DNA from: G965200765 sp965200765
GTDB lineage: Bacteria > Pseudomonadota > Gammaproteobacteria > Arenicellales > JAJDZL01
Assembly: GCA_965200765.1 (NCBI GenBank)
Contig: OZ241380.1
Span: 186,001-250,000 of the forward strand
Length of the DNA stretch: 64,000 bases
Direction of reading: 5' to 3'
Shown here piece after piece: positions 35,525 through 45,341 of the stretch. Within the stretch, counting starts at the first letter, position 1. Each line of letters starts with the position of its first letter. A model generated the notes under the pieces. The model did not search any database and was not told the origin of the DNA. It worked only from the letters and a program-made list of their open reading frames with translations. A program made the translations under genes and the position numbers.

Positions 35525-36478
35525 ATGAGCAAACACAGAAGAATTGCTGTATTTGGCGGTACCGGATTTTTGGGTACCCATTTGGTACGCGCACTGTCCA
35601 GCAACGGCTTCGAGATTGTAATTCCGTCCCGGCGACCCGCTCGACACAAGGAATTGCTGGTTTTGCCCAATCTTCAGGTCGTGCAAGCTGACATTCGCAA
35701 CAAGGACGAAGTCGACCAGGTTGTCGAAAATGTTGACATCGTAGTTAACCTGATCGGCATACTCAACGAATCAAGGAAACGCAATACATTCGAGAGAATC
35801 CATGCAGTGTTTCCGGCGGAACTGGCCGAAAGTTGTCAGAAGCACAAAATCAGTCAACTGTTGCATGTCAGTTCGATAGGAGCGTCGGTAGATGCGCCGA
35901 GTGCTTATCTGCGTTCAAAGGGACAGGCAGAAGCCGCATTGAAAGAGTTCATGGACAAGGGATTGTCAATCACAATTTTTCGCCCTTCTGTAATATTTGG
36001 CGCGAACGATTCATTTACGCGCAAGTTTGAATTGTTGCTGAGATTGGCAAAAGGCGTGTTTCTGCTGGTTTGCCCTGATGCACAAATGCAGCCTGTCTAT
36101 GTAAAGGATGTGGTTCAGTGTTTGATGCGTGCAATTGGAGAACCTGCAGCTGTTGGTCAGATCTACGAGCTCGGCGGGCCAGAAGTATTGACGCTGTTCG
36201 AGATCGTAAGCCGCATTGACAAGTTAACCGGGGGAAATCACAAGATCATCCGGCTTTCTCAGTCGCAGTCAAGTTTGCTAGCTTCGTTCATTCAATTCGT
36301 ACCGGGTAAATTCTTTACGCCAGACAATTTGCTGTCTTTGCAAGTTCCGAATGTATGCAACAGTCAATTACCGGATTGGTTTGATTATCAACCCAGACGT
36401 TTTACGGATGTAGCAGTAACATATCTGCAGGCGCGTTCCAACCGTTTTGATCGCTATCGGCGGCATGCAAGACGCTGA
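35525..36478 (+). CDS. Atypical SDR, NDUFA9/complex I-type NAD(P)-binding protein
   Basis: 317 residues. GGTGFLGTHLVRAL at ~10-23 is the NAD(P) motif, and HVSSIGASVDAPSAYLRSKGQAE carries the Y-x-x-x-K pair. The family is annotated as NAD-dependent epimerase and includes the NDUFA9-like proteins. The substrate is unknown. AAAAGGGA precedes the ATG. It follows pyrE by 14 bases and overlaps the start of cca, so the three probably form an operon. Confidence 0.85.
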   Translation: MSKHRRIAVFGGTGFLGTHLVRALSSNGFEIVIPSRRPARHKELLVLPNLQVVQADIRNKDEVDQVVENVDIVVNLIGILNESRKRNTFERIHAVFPAELAESCQKHKISQLLHVSSIGASVDAPSAYLRSKGQAEAALKEFMDKGLSITIFRPSVIFGANDSFTRKFELLLRLAKGVFLLVCPDAQMQPVYVKDVVQCLMRAIGEPAAVGQIYELGGPEVLTLFEIVSRIDKLTGGNHKIIRLSQSQSSLLASFIQFVPGKFFTPDNLLSLQVPNVCNSQLPDWFDYQPRRFTDVAVTYLQARSNRFDRYRRHARR

Positions 36479-37700
36479 AAATACCTCAAGTACCGTTGAA
36501 TCAGATCAATCAGACCTCCTGACAGAGGGGCTTGAGTGCTACTTGGTCGGCGGTTCAGTTCGGGACCAAATGCTGGAGGTTAAAGATTTTGATCGCGACT
36601 GGGTGGTGATTGGTGCCAGTGAAGATGAAATGCTTCGCCGCGGATTCAAAAGGGTCGGATTGAGTTTTCCGGTGTTCTTGCATCCGCGTACCAAAGAGGA
36701 ATATGCGCTTGCGCGCACGGAGCACAAGTCCGGCCGGGGCTACAAAGGTTTTGAAGTGGATGTATCAAGCACTGTGACTCTGGAGCAAGATTTGAAGCGA
36801 CGCGATTTGACGATTAATGCAATGGCAATGACACCGGATGGCGGTTTGATTGACCCATTTCGCGGTGAGCAAGATTTGAACCAAAAAGTGCTTCGACATG
36901 TTTCGGAGCATTTTTCTGAAGATCCGTTGCGAGTACTCAGAGTCGCCCGATTCGCTGCCCGTTTCAACTCCAAAGGATTCAGGCTCGCTGAAGAAACACG
37001 TCAACTGATGTCTGCAATCGCTGCCAGCGGCGAATTGGATGATTTGATACCGGAACGGGTTTGGAGAGAAGTGCAAACCGTCTTGTCGGGCGATGACCCA
37101 TGGATTTTTTTCAAAACATTGCAAAATTGCGACGCATTGGAGAAACTTTTTCCCGATTTACTCGTGTTGTTTCAAGACCGCAACGCTGTTGGTGGTGCAA
37201 AAAGCAGTCAATTGACTCAACGCGCAGAAACTGTGCTCCGCAATGTTGCAACAAAATCAAACAATGCAGAAGTGCGGTTTTCAGCCTTGATGTTTCTTGT
37301 CGGGGAGCATGAGTTATCGGTGGTTGAAAGGTTTTGCGATCATTGGAAAGTGCCGGGCAAGTATTCCAAGCTGGCGATTCAGGCAAGCAAATATGGAAAA
37401 CAGGCATTTGCAATGTCTGAGATGTCCCCGGAAAGAGTGGTCGACTTTGTTCGTGACCTGGACGGGATCCGCAATCCAAAACGATTGAACAACTGTGTTA
37501 CGGTTTGGGAAGCTGTATCGTTGCCGGATAGTAGCAATGTAAGTCTGTTGCCGAGCTATCGGGATGCGATGACAAGTGTCGATGCAAAGGTACTGGTACC
37601 CTACCTGAAAGGCAAAGCGCTGATAAACCGAATCAGGGAAATCCAGATCGAAAACGTTGCCCATTTGATGCAAGAATATGTGAAAGCAGGCATCAGATGA
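36465..37700 (+). CDS. cca: CCA-adding tRNA nucleotidyltransferase, HD domain lost
   Basis: 411 residues. The N-terminal catalytic part is nearly E. coli-like: YLVGGSVRDQML, DFDRDWVV, PRTKEEYALARTE, RRDLTINAMAM, SEDPLRVLRVARFAAR and PERVWREV. It completes or repairs the 3' CCA of tRNAs. In E. coli Cca a C-terminal HD phosphohydrolase domain follows. Here the corresponding stretch is ~50 residues shorter, and the HD dyad region reads MFLVGEH, so no metal site remains. There is an extra ~25-residue N-terminal extension before the catalytic core. It overlaps the end of the upstream SDR gene. Confidence 0.92.
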   Translation: MQDAENTSSTVESDQSDLLTEGLECYLVGGSVRDQMLEVKDFDRDWVVIGASEDEMLRRGFKRVGLSFPVFLHPRTKEEYALARTEHKSGRGYKGFEVDVSSTVTLEQDLKRRDLTINAMAMTPDGGLIDPFRGEQDLNQKVLRHVSEHFSEDPLRVLRVARFAARFNSKGFRLAEETRQLMSAIAASGELDDLIPERVWREVQTVLSGDDPWIFFKTLQNCDALEKLFPDLLVLFQDRNAVGGAKSSQLTQRAETVLRNVATKSNNAEVRFSALMFLVGEHELSVVERFCDHWKVPGKYSKLAIQASKYGKQAFAMSEMSPERVVDFVRDLDGIRNPKRLNNCVTVWEAVSLPDSSNVSLLPSYRDAMTSVDAKVLVPYLKGKALINRIREIQIENVAHLMQEYVKAGIR

Positions 37701-38499
37701 CAAACTCGACACCAAACAAAAATCCGGCCAGCACTATCCGGTAAATCACGAACGGTACCATTCCGATTTTTTCGACCACCTTCAATAGCCAGTGAATGAC
37801 AAGAAAAGCAACACCTCCGGCTACCGCAGCAATGTAAACTATCTGTAGCCAATCAACCGAATTGTCGGACACGGCGAGACTCATAAACTGCCATCCCCCC
37901 GCCATGAATATAGCCGGAATCGCTAGCAGAAACGCGAAGCGGGTTGCATCTCGGCGAGTCAGACCAAGCATTAACCCCATCGTAATGGTGACTCCGGACC
38001 GCGAAGTGCCCGGTATCAATGCCAATGCTTGTGCACAACCAATCAAGGCGGCATCGGCATAGCTCAAAGAGTCTGTATTTTTTTCCCCGCGCCGGTAGCG
38101 ATCACTGTACCAAAGCCAGAGACCGAACAGCAAGGTTGCTGATGCAATCACCAAAGTACTTCTCAGATACTCCTCTACAAGATTATGAAAAAGTAGTCCC
38201 GCGACAGCAACCGGTATGCTTGCAATAATAATCATCCAACCCAGTCGGGCATCTTGACTAGGTGCATTTTTGAACAGTGAAGCAAGCCAGGCACTGATGA
38301 TTCTCAGCAGGTCATGGCGAAAGTAGATTAGTGTTGCCAGCAACGTTCCTACATGGACAGCAATATCAAATGCCAGCCCCTGATCTGTCCAGCCAAACAA
38401 ATTTGGTAGAAGAATAAGGTGCGCCGAGCTGGAAATCGGCAAAAATTCAGTAGCACCCTGAACAAAGGCCAGAAGCGTTGCAGAATACCAGTCAGTCAT
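37693..38499 (-). CDS. uppP: Undecaprenyl-diphosphatase
   Basis: 268 residues, about eight membrane segments. QGATEFLPISSSAHL near the N terminus and PGTSRSGVTITMGLMLGL are the BacA/UppP active-site motifs. It recycles the lipid carrier for peptidoglycan. Its start overlaps the stop of the MidA-like gene (ATGA), and its end overlaps the convergent cca by 8 bases. Confidence 0.96.
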   Translation of the reverse strand: MTDWYSATLLAFVQGATEFLPISSSAHLILLPNLFGWTDQGLAFDIAVHVGTLLATLIYFRHDLLRIISAWLASLFKNAPSQDARLGWMIIIASIPVAVAGLLFHNLVEEYLRSTLVIASATLLFGLWLWYSDRYRRGEKNTDSLSYADAALIGCAQALALIPGTSRSGVTITMGLMLGLTRRDATRFAFLLAIPAIFMAGGWQFMSLAVSDNSVDWLQIVYIAAVAGGVAFLVIHWLLKVVEKIGMVPFVIYRIVLAGFLFGVEFVI

Positions 38500-39677
38500 T
38501 TTGCATTCAAACGATGAAACTGGTTGAATTGCCGAAAACCGGTTTGGCTTGCCTGAATGTTTTTTGTCAATTCCATTACTTTAAATCGTTCTCCCATTTC
38601 CGTAGGGTTCGTCAAGGTCAGGATTTGGCTTTTGAGTTTGTTGGTGGAATCATCTGACGGGTTAAAACCATGCTCAAGCAGACCGGTATCAAGTAGAAAA
38701 GCACCCAGAGAGGTAAAACCATTCAAATTCATGCCATGTGATAGCGCAACGCGGGCGATTGCAGTGAAGTTTATGTGCGTGGAAATGTCTTGGCAACCAA
38801 TATTGGTGTACGGATTGAAATTCACTTCATGACGATGAAAACAGGCCAGCGTTCCGGTTGCTCGCTCCGGGTGATAGTATTCATGCTCCGGATAGCCATA
38901 GTCGACAATAATGATCGACCCTTGATCCAATTGATCCGAAACAGTTCGGACCCAGGCTTCTGCTTGGCAATGCAATTCGGAAACATAGCCATCAACCAGA
39001 TCCGGTAGCATTAGATGCCTAAGCGAGGAGGCGAAATCAGCCCGATGTTCTGGTTGAAATTCTGTAGCCAAACCATTGGCAGAGAGAACTGTATAGCCCT
39101 GCAGATATTTTTGGTTGTTCACTTGTAGTAACTCGAACGGTAACGCATCCAGTACTTCGTTGGCAACAATTACGCCGCGCAAACCTTGGTCCGGTAGTCT
39201 GTCAAGCCAGTTAACGTAACCCAACGTTGCTGGTGCATGTTCATTCAATGTTCTGCGCTGGCGTGCCTGTAGTGCAGGACTGATTTCGATGATCGAGTAA
39301 TTCAGCAGATTGATGCCGAACAATTTCAATTCTTTCAGGATCTGTGATGCCAGTTTGCCACTCCCCGCTCCGAATTCAAAAATGGTATGTGGCTCGTCCA
39401 TCAAAGACAAGGTGTCAGCGATTTTACGCGCCAGGCATTTACCGAATGCATCGCCTATTTCAGGTGCTGTAATATAATCTCCCTTCACCCCCATAGCATT
39501 TGCATTTGAAGTGTAGTATCCCCAATTCGGTTCATACAATGCCAGATTCAAGAATTCAGAAAACGGAATTCTCTTGTCGCTTGAGTCTTGAATTTTGTGA
39601 GCAATCAATCCGGATAGTTGACGATGCCTCAGAATTTCATCATCGTTCAGGGAGAGCGTTGGCGCAGCAAGTTCCAT
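38496..39677 (-). CDS. SAM-dependent methyltransferase, MidA/NDUFAF7 family
   Basis: 393 residues. IPFSEFLNLALYEPNWGYY and GDYITAPEIGDAFGKCLA are family signatures, EFGAGSGKLASQIL the SAM site, and VIVANEVLDALPFELL follows. Mitochondrial NDUFAF7 methylates a complex I subunit arginine; the bacterial target is not known. The ATG at 39677 is preferred over an upstream TTG. Translationally coupled to uppP. Confidence 0.9.
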   Translation of the reverse strand: MELAAPTLSLNDDEILRHRQLSGLIAHKIQDSSDKRIPFSEFLNLALYEPNWGYYTSNANAMGVKGDYITAPEIGDAFGKCLARKIADTLSLMDEPHTIFEFGAGSGKLASQILKELKLFGINLLNYSIIEISPALQARQRRTLNEHAPATLGYVNWLDRLPDQGLRGVIVANEVLDALPFELLQVNNQKYLQGYTVLSANGLATEFQPEHRADFASSLRHLMLPDLVDGYVSELHCQAEAWVRTVSDQLDQGSIIIVDYGYPEHEYYHPERATGTLACFHRHEVNFNPYTNIGCQDISTHINFTAIARVALSHGMNLNGFTSLGAFLLDTGLLEHGFNPSDDSTNKLKSQILTLTNPTEMGERFKVMELTKNIQASQTGFRQFNQFHRLNAK

Positions 39678-39735
39678 ATTGCAACAGGTTGGATGGTCGA
39701 GTGAAGCCAATTATATCGCTTGAAAAGGTGTGTTA

Positions 39736-40512
39736 ATGAACCCGCACCGAATCACCCCAAGCGCGACCCCGTCAATCAAAAATCTGTCGGGAAGAGTTGC
39801 TTTGGTTACCGGTGGTGCCTGTCGGATTGGCGCGGGCATTGCAAGTAGATTGCATGGTTGCGGTATGAATGTAGCCATACACTGCAAATCATCAATCAAA
39901 AGCGGGGAAAAACTGGTGGATCAACTGAATCTTGTGCGACCGGCATCCGCGTTATTACTTCAGGCAGACTTACTTGACTTTGACCGGGTTGGCAAACTCG
40001 TAGCGGATACACTTGAACAATTTCAACGATTGGATGCAATTGTAAACAATGCTTCGGTGTTTTACAGCACTCGAATTGAAAATGTTTCCGGCGATGAAAT
40101 GGACGAAATGCTTGGAGTTCATATCAAAGCCCCCTTGGCATTGATTCAGGCGGGATGTGCCGAGCTTCGCAACAATCGCGGCAGTATTGTGAATATTACA
40201 GACCTGTACGCTCAGCACAATTTGGCAAACTATTCGGCTTACTGTGCTTCCAAGGCAGGGTTGGAAGCAATCACCCGCTCACTCGCGGTTGAATTGGCTC
40301 CTGAAGTGCGAGTAAATGCCATTGCTCCGGGTGCAATTCTGTGGAATAAGGGTTCAACTCAGCAAGACAGCATCATTGCAAAGACACCTTTGCAACGAAC
40401 CGGTACTGTTGAAGAGATCGCTGACTGTGTCGTCTATCTGATTCGGGATGCAACCTTTACCACCGGTCAGTTACTGACGATTGACGGCGGTCGCAGTTTG
40501 ACAGAGTGCTAA
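39736..40512 (+). CDS. folM: Pteridine reductase-like short-chain dehydrogenase
   Basis: 258 residues, SDR fold: TGGACRIGAGIA at ~20-31 (a pteridine-reductase-like R-I-G variant), NNASVFY, YSAYCASKAG with the catalytic Tyr/Lys, and C-terminal TGQLLTIDGGRSL. Dihydrofolate/dihydromonapterin reductase (FolM) is the likely role. Next to folB, this supports a function in pterin metabolism. AAAAGG lies 7 bases before the ATG. Confidence 0.8.
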   Translation: MNPHRITPSATPSIKNLSGRVALVTGGACRIGAGIASRLHGCGMNVAIHCKSSIKSGEKLVDQLNLVRPASALLLQADLLDFDRVGKLVADTLEQFQRLDAIVNNASVFYSTRIENVSGDEMDEMLGVHIKAPLALIQAGCAELRNNRGSIVNITDLYAQHNLANYSAYCASKAGLEAITRSLAVELAPEVRVNAIAPGAILWNKGSTQQDSIIAKTPLQRTGTVEEIADCVVYLIRDATFTTGQLLTIDGGRSLTEC

Positions 40513-40521
40513 TCACCGTTG

Positions 40522-40884
40522 TCAATCCGGTTTTGGTGCATGCCTTTCAATGCACACACCAACATTATTGCTCTTTTCCACGGCACGGGGTTTGTTGACA
40601 GTTACTTTGCACCACAGGACAGAATACTTTTCCAGAATGGTTGCAGCAATTTTCTCGGCAACTGTTTCAATCAACTGGTATTTTGATTTTTCAACAAGTT
40701 CAGCAACGCAATCTGCAATCTCTTTGTAACTGACCGAGTCTTCAAGTTGATCACTTGCGGCCGCCGCCTGAATATCCAAGCCAATTTCCAGGTCAATGAT
40801 GAGTCTCTGCTTGACCTTGCGTTCCCATTTCCGTACGCCAATTTTGGCTTCAAGCATCAAACCCCGAATAAATATCTTGTCCAT
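40522..40884 (-). CDS. folB: Dihydroneopterin aldolase
   Basis: 120 residues of the FolB family: MDKIFIRGLMLEAKIGVRKWER, the DSVSYKEIADCV region and KPRAVEKSNNVGVCIER at the end. It makes 6-hydroxymethyl-dihydropterin for folate. Convergent with folM (9-base gap). Relatives carry folB next to plsY, as here. Confidence 0.95.
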   Translation of the reverse strand: MDKIFIRGLMLEAKIGVRKWERKVKQRLIIDLEIGLDIQAAAASDQLEDSVSYKEIADCVAELVEKSKYQLIETVAEKIAATILEKYSVLWCKVTVNKPRAVEKSNNVGVCIERHAPKPD

Positions 40885-41033
40885 TCGCTCATTATACGCA
40901 TACGAGGTTTCTGGACTTTGGAATCAAACACAGTGTTATTGAGTGTAGAATTGCAACATCAGGAGTTCATTGTGAATCGACAGAGCATCAATATTCTGAA
41001 TCTGCAAATACTTCAATTGCTGGCAGCATTGTT

Positions 41034-41624
41034 ATGGAAGTAATATTATCGGTTGTAGCGGGGTACTTGATTGGCTCAATTTCGTGTGCCATTATTGTTT
41101 CTCGAATACTGGGTCGAACAGATCCCAGACAATCTGGCTCAGGCAATCCAGGGGCGACCAATGTATTACGCATCAGCGGCAAGCTGGCCGCAATATTGAC
41201 GCTTGCCGGCGATATTGCAAAAGGTACAGTACCGGTTCTTGCAGTCAAATTGCTGACAAACGACCCTGTAGCGGTCAGTATTACTGCATTGGCTGCTTTT
41301 TTTGGACATGTATTCCCGCTTTACTACAAATTCAAGGGTGGCAAGGGCATTGCCACCATGCTGGGTGCTTACTTGGGAATTGATCCAATTTTTGCGCTGT
41401 TGATTGCAGGTGTTTGGGTTGTAGTGGCTGCCATTACCCGATATTCTTCCATTTCATCCATTGTCTCAAGCTTTGCGTCGCCTTTTGTCGCGTGGTACCT
41501 CTTTCAGAATTGGTGGTTTGCGGGTATGGCTGCAATCATATTTGTCTTTGTTCTGTATCGCCATAAAGACAATCTCAGCAGGCTACGCGACGGCAAGGAA
41601 AGCAAAATCAATCTGTCTGCTTGA
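41034..41624 (+). CDS. plsY: Glycerol-3-phosphate acyltransferase
   Basis: 196 residues, five or so membrane segments. GYLIGSISCAIIVSR, DPRQSGSGNPGATNVLR and KFKGGKGIATMLG are the three PlsY motifs for acyl-phosphate and glycerol-3-phosphate binding. First step of phospholipid assembly, using the product of gpsA. No clear Shine-Dalgarno. The end overlaps tsaD by 17 bases. Confidence 0.96.
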   Translation: MEVILSVVAGYLIGSISCAIIVSRILGRTDPRQSGSGNPGATNVLRISGKLAAILTLAGDIAKGTVPVLAVKLLTNDPVAVSITALAAFFGHVFPLYYKFKGGKGIATMLGAYLGIDPIFALLIAGVWVVVAAITRYSSISSIVSSFASPFVAWYLFQNWWFAGMAAIIFVFVLYRHKDNLSRLRDGKESKINLSA

Positions 41625-42651
41625 GATTTGGGCTGTTCCCGATTGGCGGCAAGTGTTCGAGCGACCAGCGAGCCCTGACTGAAAAGTCCAAATTATCGCA
41701 CTGCCCGGACTGGAGTCGAAGAAATCCAGCATAGGCGATCATCGCTCCATTATCGGTGCAAAGCTCGAGACGAGGGAAATAGGTGCGAGTACCCAGATTT
41801 TGTGTCATACTTTGCATCCGCTCCCGTAGTAGCTGATTTGCGCCGACTCCGCCGGCGACTACAAGTTCCTGATAACCGAGCAGTTGCAGCGCAGTCTTGC
41901 ACTTTGCAACCAAGGTATCGACTGCTGCTTCCTGAAAAGCACAAGCAAGATCTGCTACGTTTTCATCATTCAATTCCATGTCACGGGCGCGTAATGCTGC
42001 ATGGGTTTTCAGGCCAGAAAAACTGAATTCCAGATTGTCGCCGCCAACCATGGGGCGTGGAAATTGAAACCTGCCTGATGCTCCATTCTTTGCACTTTTC
42101 TCAATGCTTGGTCCCCCTGGGTATGGCAGTCCGAGCACTTTGGCAAACTTGTCGAACGCTTCGCCAACTGCATCGTCCCGGGTTTGACCAATGATTTTGT
42201 ATTGACCGGGCGATTGAACATCGGCGAGCATGGTGTGACCGCCTGAAACCAGGAGACAAACAAACGGATACGAAGGGTATAGCGGTTCCAGCATTGGAGA
42301 AAGCAGGTGTCCTTCCATATGGTGTACCCCGATAGAGGGAATTTCTAGTGCCATTGCGAGACTGCGGCCGACCGTTGCACCAACCAGCAATGCACCGATC
42401 AAGCCTGGTCCGGCCGTATAGGCAACTGCGTCGATTTCACTTTTTCTCAGCTTGGCAATTTCCAGCACCGCGTCTATGAGTGGAAGTAATTTTCGAATAT
42501 GGTCACGGGCTGCGAGCTCCGGAACTACCCCGCCGTAGAGTTTGTGAATGTCGATTTGCGACGACAGGCGATGTACCAGCAACCCCTCGTTCGAGTCGTA
42601 CACCGCGACACCGGTGTCGTCGCATGATGTTTCAATTCCAAGTACTTTCAC
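41608..42651 (-). CDS. tsaD: tRNA N6-threonylcarbamoyladenosine transferase
   Basis: 347 residues with a GTG start. GIETSCDDTGVAVYD, metal-binding HHMEGHLLSP, LVSGGHTML and FSFSGLKTHAAL identify TsaD (Kae1/YgjD), which completes t6A37 on ANN-decoding tRNAs. It diverges from the tRNA-Phe gene. Confidence 0.97.
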   Translation of the reverse strand: MKVLGIETSCDDTGVAVYDSNEGLLVHRLSSQIDIHKLYGGVVPELAARDHIRKLLPLIDAVLEIAKLRKSEIDAVAYTAGPGLIGALLVGATVGRSLAMALEIPSIGVHHMEGHLLSPMLEPLYPSYPFVCLLVSGGHTMLADVQSPGQYKIIGQTRDDAVGEAFDKFAKVLGLPYPGGPSIEKSAKNGASGRFQFPRPMVGGDNLEFSFSGLKTHAALRARDMELNDENVADLACAFQEAAVDTLVAKCKTALQLLGYQELVVAGGVGANQLLRERMQSMTQNLGTRTYFPRLELCTDNGAMIAYAGFLRLQSGQCDNLDFSVRARWSLEHLPPIGNSPNLKQTD

Positions 42652-42872
42652 AATTTGGCGTTTTGCCCGCGAGTTCTGATTGCAAATCGGTTGAAGTTGG
42701 TATTTTCGGAGTTCAACGGCAAAATTTTTCTGCTATACTGTATTGCCGTTATTATAATTCTGCCAAATCACACCGCGGCATTCTGCCAATCGTGATTCAC
42801 CGTTTGCATCGCCAATCAGAGCATGAAATCAGCTTTGACCTTGGCAATGCCCGGCAGAACCAATTTCCGCTT
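42652..42872. promoter_or_regulatory. Divergent promoter region of tsaD and tRNA-Phe
   Basis: TATACT (42734-42739) and TATAAT (42753-42758) are -10-like boxes on the plus strand 115-140 bases before the tRNA. Neither has a good -35 at 16-18 bases, so the active one cannot be picked. Confidence 0.35.
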
Positions 42873-42948
42873 GGCCAGGTAGCTCAGTCGGTAGAGCAGG
42901 GGACTGAAAATCCCCGTGTCGGTGGTTCGATTCCGCCCCTGGCCACCA
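42873..42948 (+). tRNA. tRNA-Phe (anticodon GAA)
   Basis: 76 bases including an encoded CCA. Acceptor arms GGCCAGG/CCTGGCC pair perfectly. The D arm is AGCTCAGTCGGTAGAGCA. The anticodon stem GGGGA/TCCCC closes loop CTGAAAA with GAA at 42906-42908. The T arm is GGTGGTTCGATTCCGCC. All arms fold normally. Confidence 0.97.
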
Positions 42949-42975
42949 AGTCATCGCTTTAGGATTTGGCAACTG

Positions 42976-44367
42976 CTAAGCCGTCATTCGGTTGTCACTC
43001 ACCTCGATCAAATCAACGAATTCTGCAAGCGTTTTTTCCAGTCGCTGATACAAGTCTTCAACTTCGGCTTCACTGATAATCAACGGTGGCGCGAGAACTA
43101 TCGAGTCGCCGACAGAACGCACAAACAGCCCGTTTTCTGCTGCCAGATCCATTACCGTGCTGCCCAAATTACCCGGTTGGGCATAGGAGTTTCTGCTAAT
43201 CCCGTCATATTTGAACTCCAATCCTCCCATCAACCCGATTCCGCGAACATTCTTGACAATGGGAAAGTCAAGCAGTCGATTCAACGCTGAATGAAACTTT
43301 TTGGACACAGATTGAACATGCTCCACAATCTTTCGCTCTTCTATGATTTCGATGGTTTCCAGAGCTATGGCGGCGCCAACCGGATGACCCGAGTAAGTGA
43401 AGCCATGGCTAAAGCCACCATTGTTATCAGAAACCTTTACCAGTGCCTTGTATATTGGATCGGTTGTAACCACCGCCGACATAGGAAAGTATGCAGATGT
43501 AATTCCTTTCGCTATTGACAATATATCCGGAACAATGTTGAAGGTTTGGCAGCCAAACATATTGCCGGTTCTTCCAAATCCGCAAATTACTTCGTCAGCA
43601 ATCATCAATATGCCATGGCGTTTCAGAATCGCTTGGATTTTTTCAAAGTAGGTCTTTGGCGGTACAATGACTCCGCCAACCCCCATCACCGGTTCGGCGA
43701 TGAAGGCCGCAATTGTATCCGCACCTTCAGCAAGAATCATCGTTTCCAGATTCTCGGCCAGACGAGTTGCAAATTCAGTTTCTGATTCATTTTCATTGAA
43801 ACAGGAAAGATAGTCTGGAAAGTCGGTATGCAGAACTTCTGCAAAATCAATGTTGTTGAACTCGTGCATGGCCGGCATTCCGGTCAAGCTTGTCGCAAAA
43901 ATTGTAGAACCGTGATAAGCATTCGACCTGGAGATGATCTTTCTTTTCCCGGGGCATCCCTGAGCTTTGTGATACGCCCAGGCTATTTTGATTGCTGATT
44001 CGTTTGCTTCAGAACCGGAACCGGCAAAATAGACCTTGTTGAGATGTTTCGGTGTGATGGCTACCAATTTTTCAGAAAGCTCAATCACCTTGCTATGACT
44101 GCGACCCCGAAAAGTATGGCTGTATGGCAATATTGCCATTTGGCGAGCAGCTGCATCTACCAGTCGTTGCTCGCTGTAGCCCAGGTTGACACACCACAAG
44201 CTGGCCATCGCATCCAGATACTGTTTGCCATTGCTGTCGGTAAGATATATTCCGTCGCCACGCTCAATGACCACTGCACCATTTTGTTCATGTCGACCAA
44301 GGTGTGTGAATGAATGAACATGGTACAGCTGGTCGCGTTGCATGTAGCATTCATCGATCTGGTGCAT
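42976..44367 (-). CDS. Class III (omega) aminotransferase
   Basis: 463 residues, PLP fold type I. YFAGSGSEANESAIKIAW, SRSNAYHGSTI, IADEVICGFGRTG with the cofactor Asp, and the PLP lysine in SIAKGITSAYFPMSAV. It is in the group that includes beta-alanine, taurine and diamine:pyruvate transaminases; which amine is used cannot be read from the sequence. The neighbouring regulator, betaine-type transporter and aldehyde dehydrogenase suggest catabolism of an imported amine or quaternary ammonium compound. The start at 44367 is weakly supported; an internal ATG at 44343 is possible. Confidence 0.88.
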   Translation of the reverse strand: MHQIDECYMQRDQLYHVHSFTHLGRHEQNGAVVIERGDGIYLTDSNGKQYLDAMASLWCVNLGYSEQRLVDAAARQMAILPYSHTFRGRSHSKVIELSEKLVAITPKHLNKVYFAGSGSEANESAIKIAWAYHKAQGCPGKRKIISRSNAYHGSTIFATSLTGMPAMHEFNNIDFAEVLHTDFPDYLSCFNENESETEFATRLAENLETMILAEGADTIAAFIAEPVMGVGGVIVPPKTYFEKIQAILKRHGILMIADEVICGFGRTGNMFGCQTFNIVPDILSIAKGITSAYFPMSAVVTTDPIYKALVKVSDNNGGFSHGFTYSGHPVGAAIALETIEIIEERKIVEHVQSVSKKFHSALNRLLDFPIVKNVRGIGLMGGLEFKYDGISRNSYAQPGNLGSTVMDLAAENGLFVRSVGDSIVLAPPLIISEAEVEDLYQRLEKTLAEFVDLIEVSDNRMTA

Positions 44368-44518
44368 GAATCCGAATCCGTTCTTTCTATATTTTGTAAT
44401 ACGTCATGAGTCAGCGTCAGTAGCGATGATTTCCCGCACAATAGGTGTTATTGAAACAATGGGTCATGCTACCAATCAATCCATGCAACAAGTTGTTCAG
44501 GCAATCTTGCCAAAATTT

Positions 44519-45259
44519 TCAGCTGGAAAACACAAACTCAAATTCACTCGCTTCGGATTGACTCAAATACTCTAGCAACGGCCTGCGAAACGATTCAATA
44601 TGCTCACGGGTCAATTGCCTTACCAGTGTAAAATCTCGGTTTTCAATTGCACTGACCAGTTGGTGATGCTCGCGTATGCTGATATCAATTCTGTCGTCCA
44701 GGTTTGCATTGATCGGCATGGCATACCAGAACCAGTCCAATCGCAGGGATTTCACTAGCAAATCTTCCAACAGGCGTTCCATATGGTGATTGTGGCCAGC
44801 CCGGGCAATCTCCATGTGGAGTTTTTTGTTCGTTTCAATCAATCCTTGAATGTCCTTGTTTTTACCGGATTCTTCGTATGCATCGCGCCATCGGATAATT
44901 TCTTCCAGATCTTTCCGCGTACGGCGGCGAGTCGCCAGTTGCACAGTGGCTTGTAGTGCGAATTCGTATGCTTCGAAAAACGATCGGACTTCTTCAATAT
45001 CCAGCGGTGGTATTCTGGCACCATGATTGGGCAACCATTCTATCAATCCTTCCGCAGCCATCCGCATGAATGCCTGTCGCACCGGAGTGCGCGAGATTCC
45101 AAGTTCCTCGACAATCACCCGTTCTTCAATGCGTGCCCCCGAAGTCAGGTGCAGATTGACAATTTTGTTTAACAGGTAGTCATATACAACTTTTGGGCCA
45201 TCACCGCGCCGTTTGAATGCGCGGGTTGCTGATGTATTCTCTTTTTTCTTCATGGTCAT
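44519..45259 (-). CDS. GntR-family regulator (FCD/FadR subgroup)
   Basis: 246 residues. The N-terminal winged helix (~25-95) contains RIEERVIVEELGISRTPVRQAFMRMAAEGLIEW. The C-terminal all-helical FCD domain has the metal-ligand pattern including H in LHMEIARAGHN and REHHQLVSAI. Probably a local repressor of the surrounding amine genes. It lies downstream of the transporter on the same strand, with a strong hairpin between them. Confidence 0.9.
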   Translation of the reverse strand: MTMKKKENTSATRAFKRRGDGPKVVYDYLLNKIVNLHLTSGARIEERVIVEELGISRTPVRQAFMRMAAEGLIEWLPNHGARIPPLDIEEVRSFFEAYEFALQATVQLATRRRTRKDLEEIIRWRDAYEESGKNKDIQGLIETNKKLHMEIARAGHNHHMERLLEDLLVKSLRLDWFWYAMPINANLDDRIDISIREHHQLVSAIENRDFTLVRQLTREHIESFRRPLLEYLSQSEASEFEFVFSS

Positions 45260-45341
45260 CGTCTTTATCCAGATTATGAATGTACATACGCTACTGCAAA
45301 CGTAATGCAGATGCTATTTGAACAGAGGTGAATTGTCGGTT

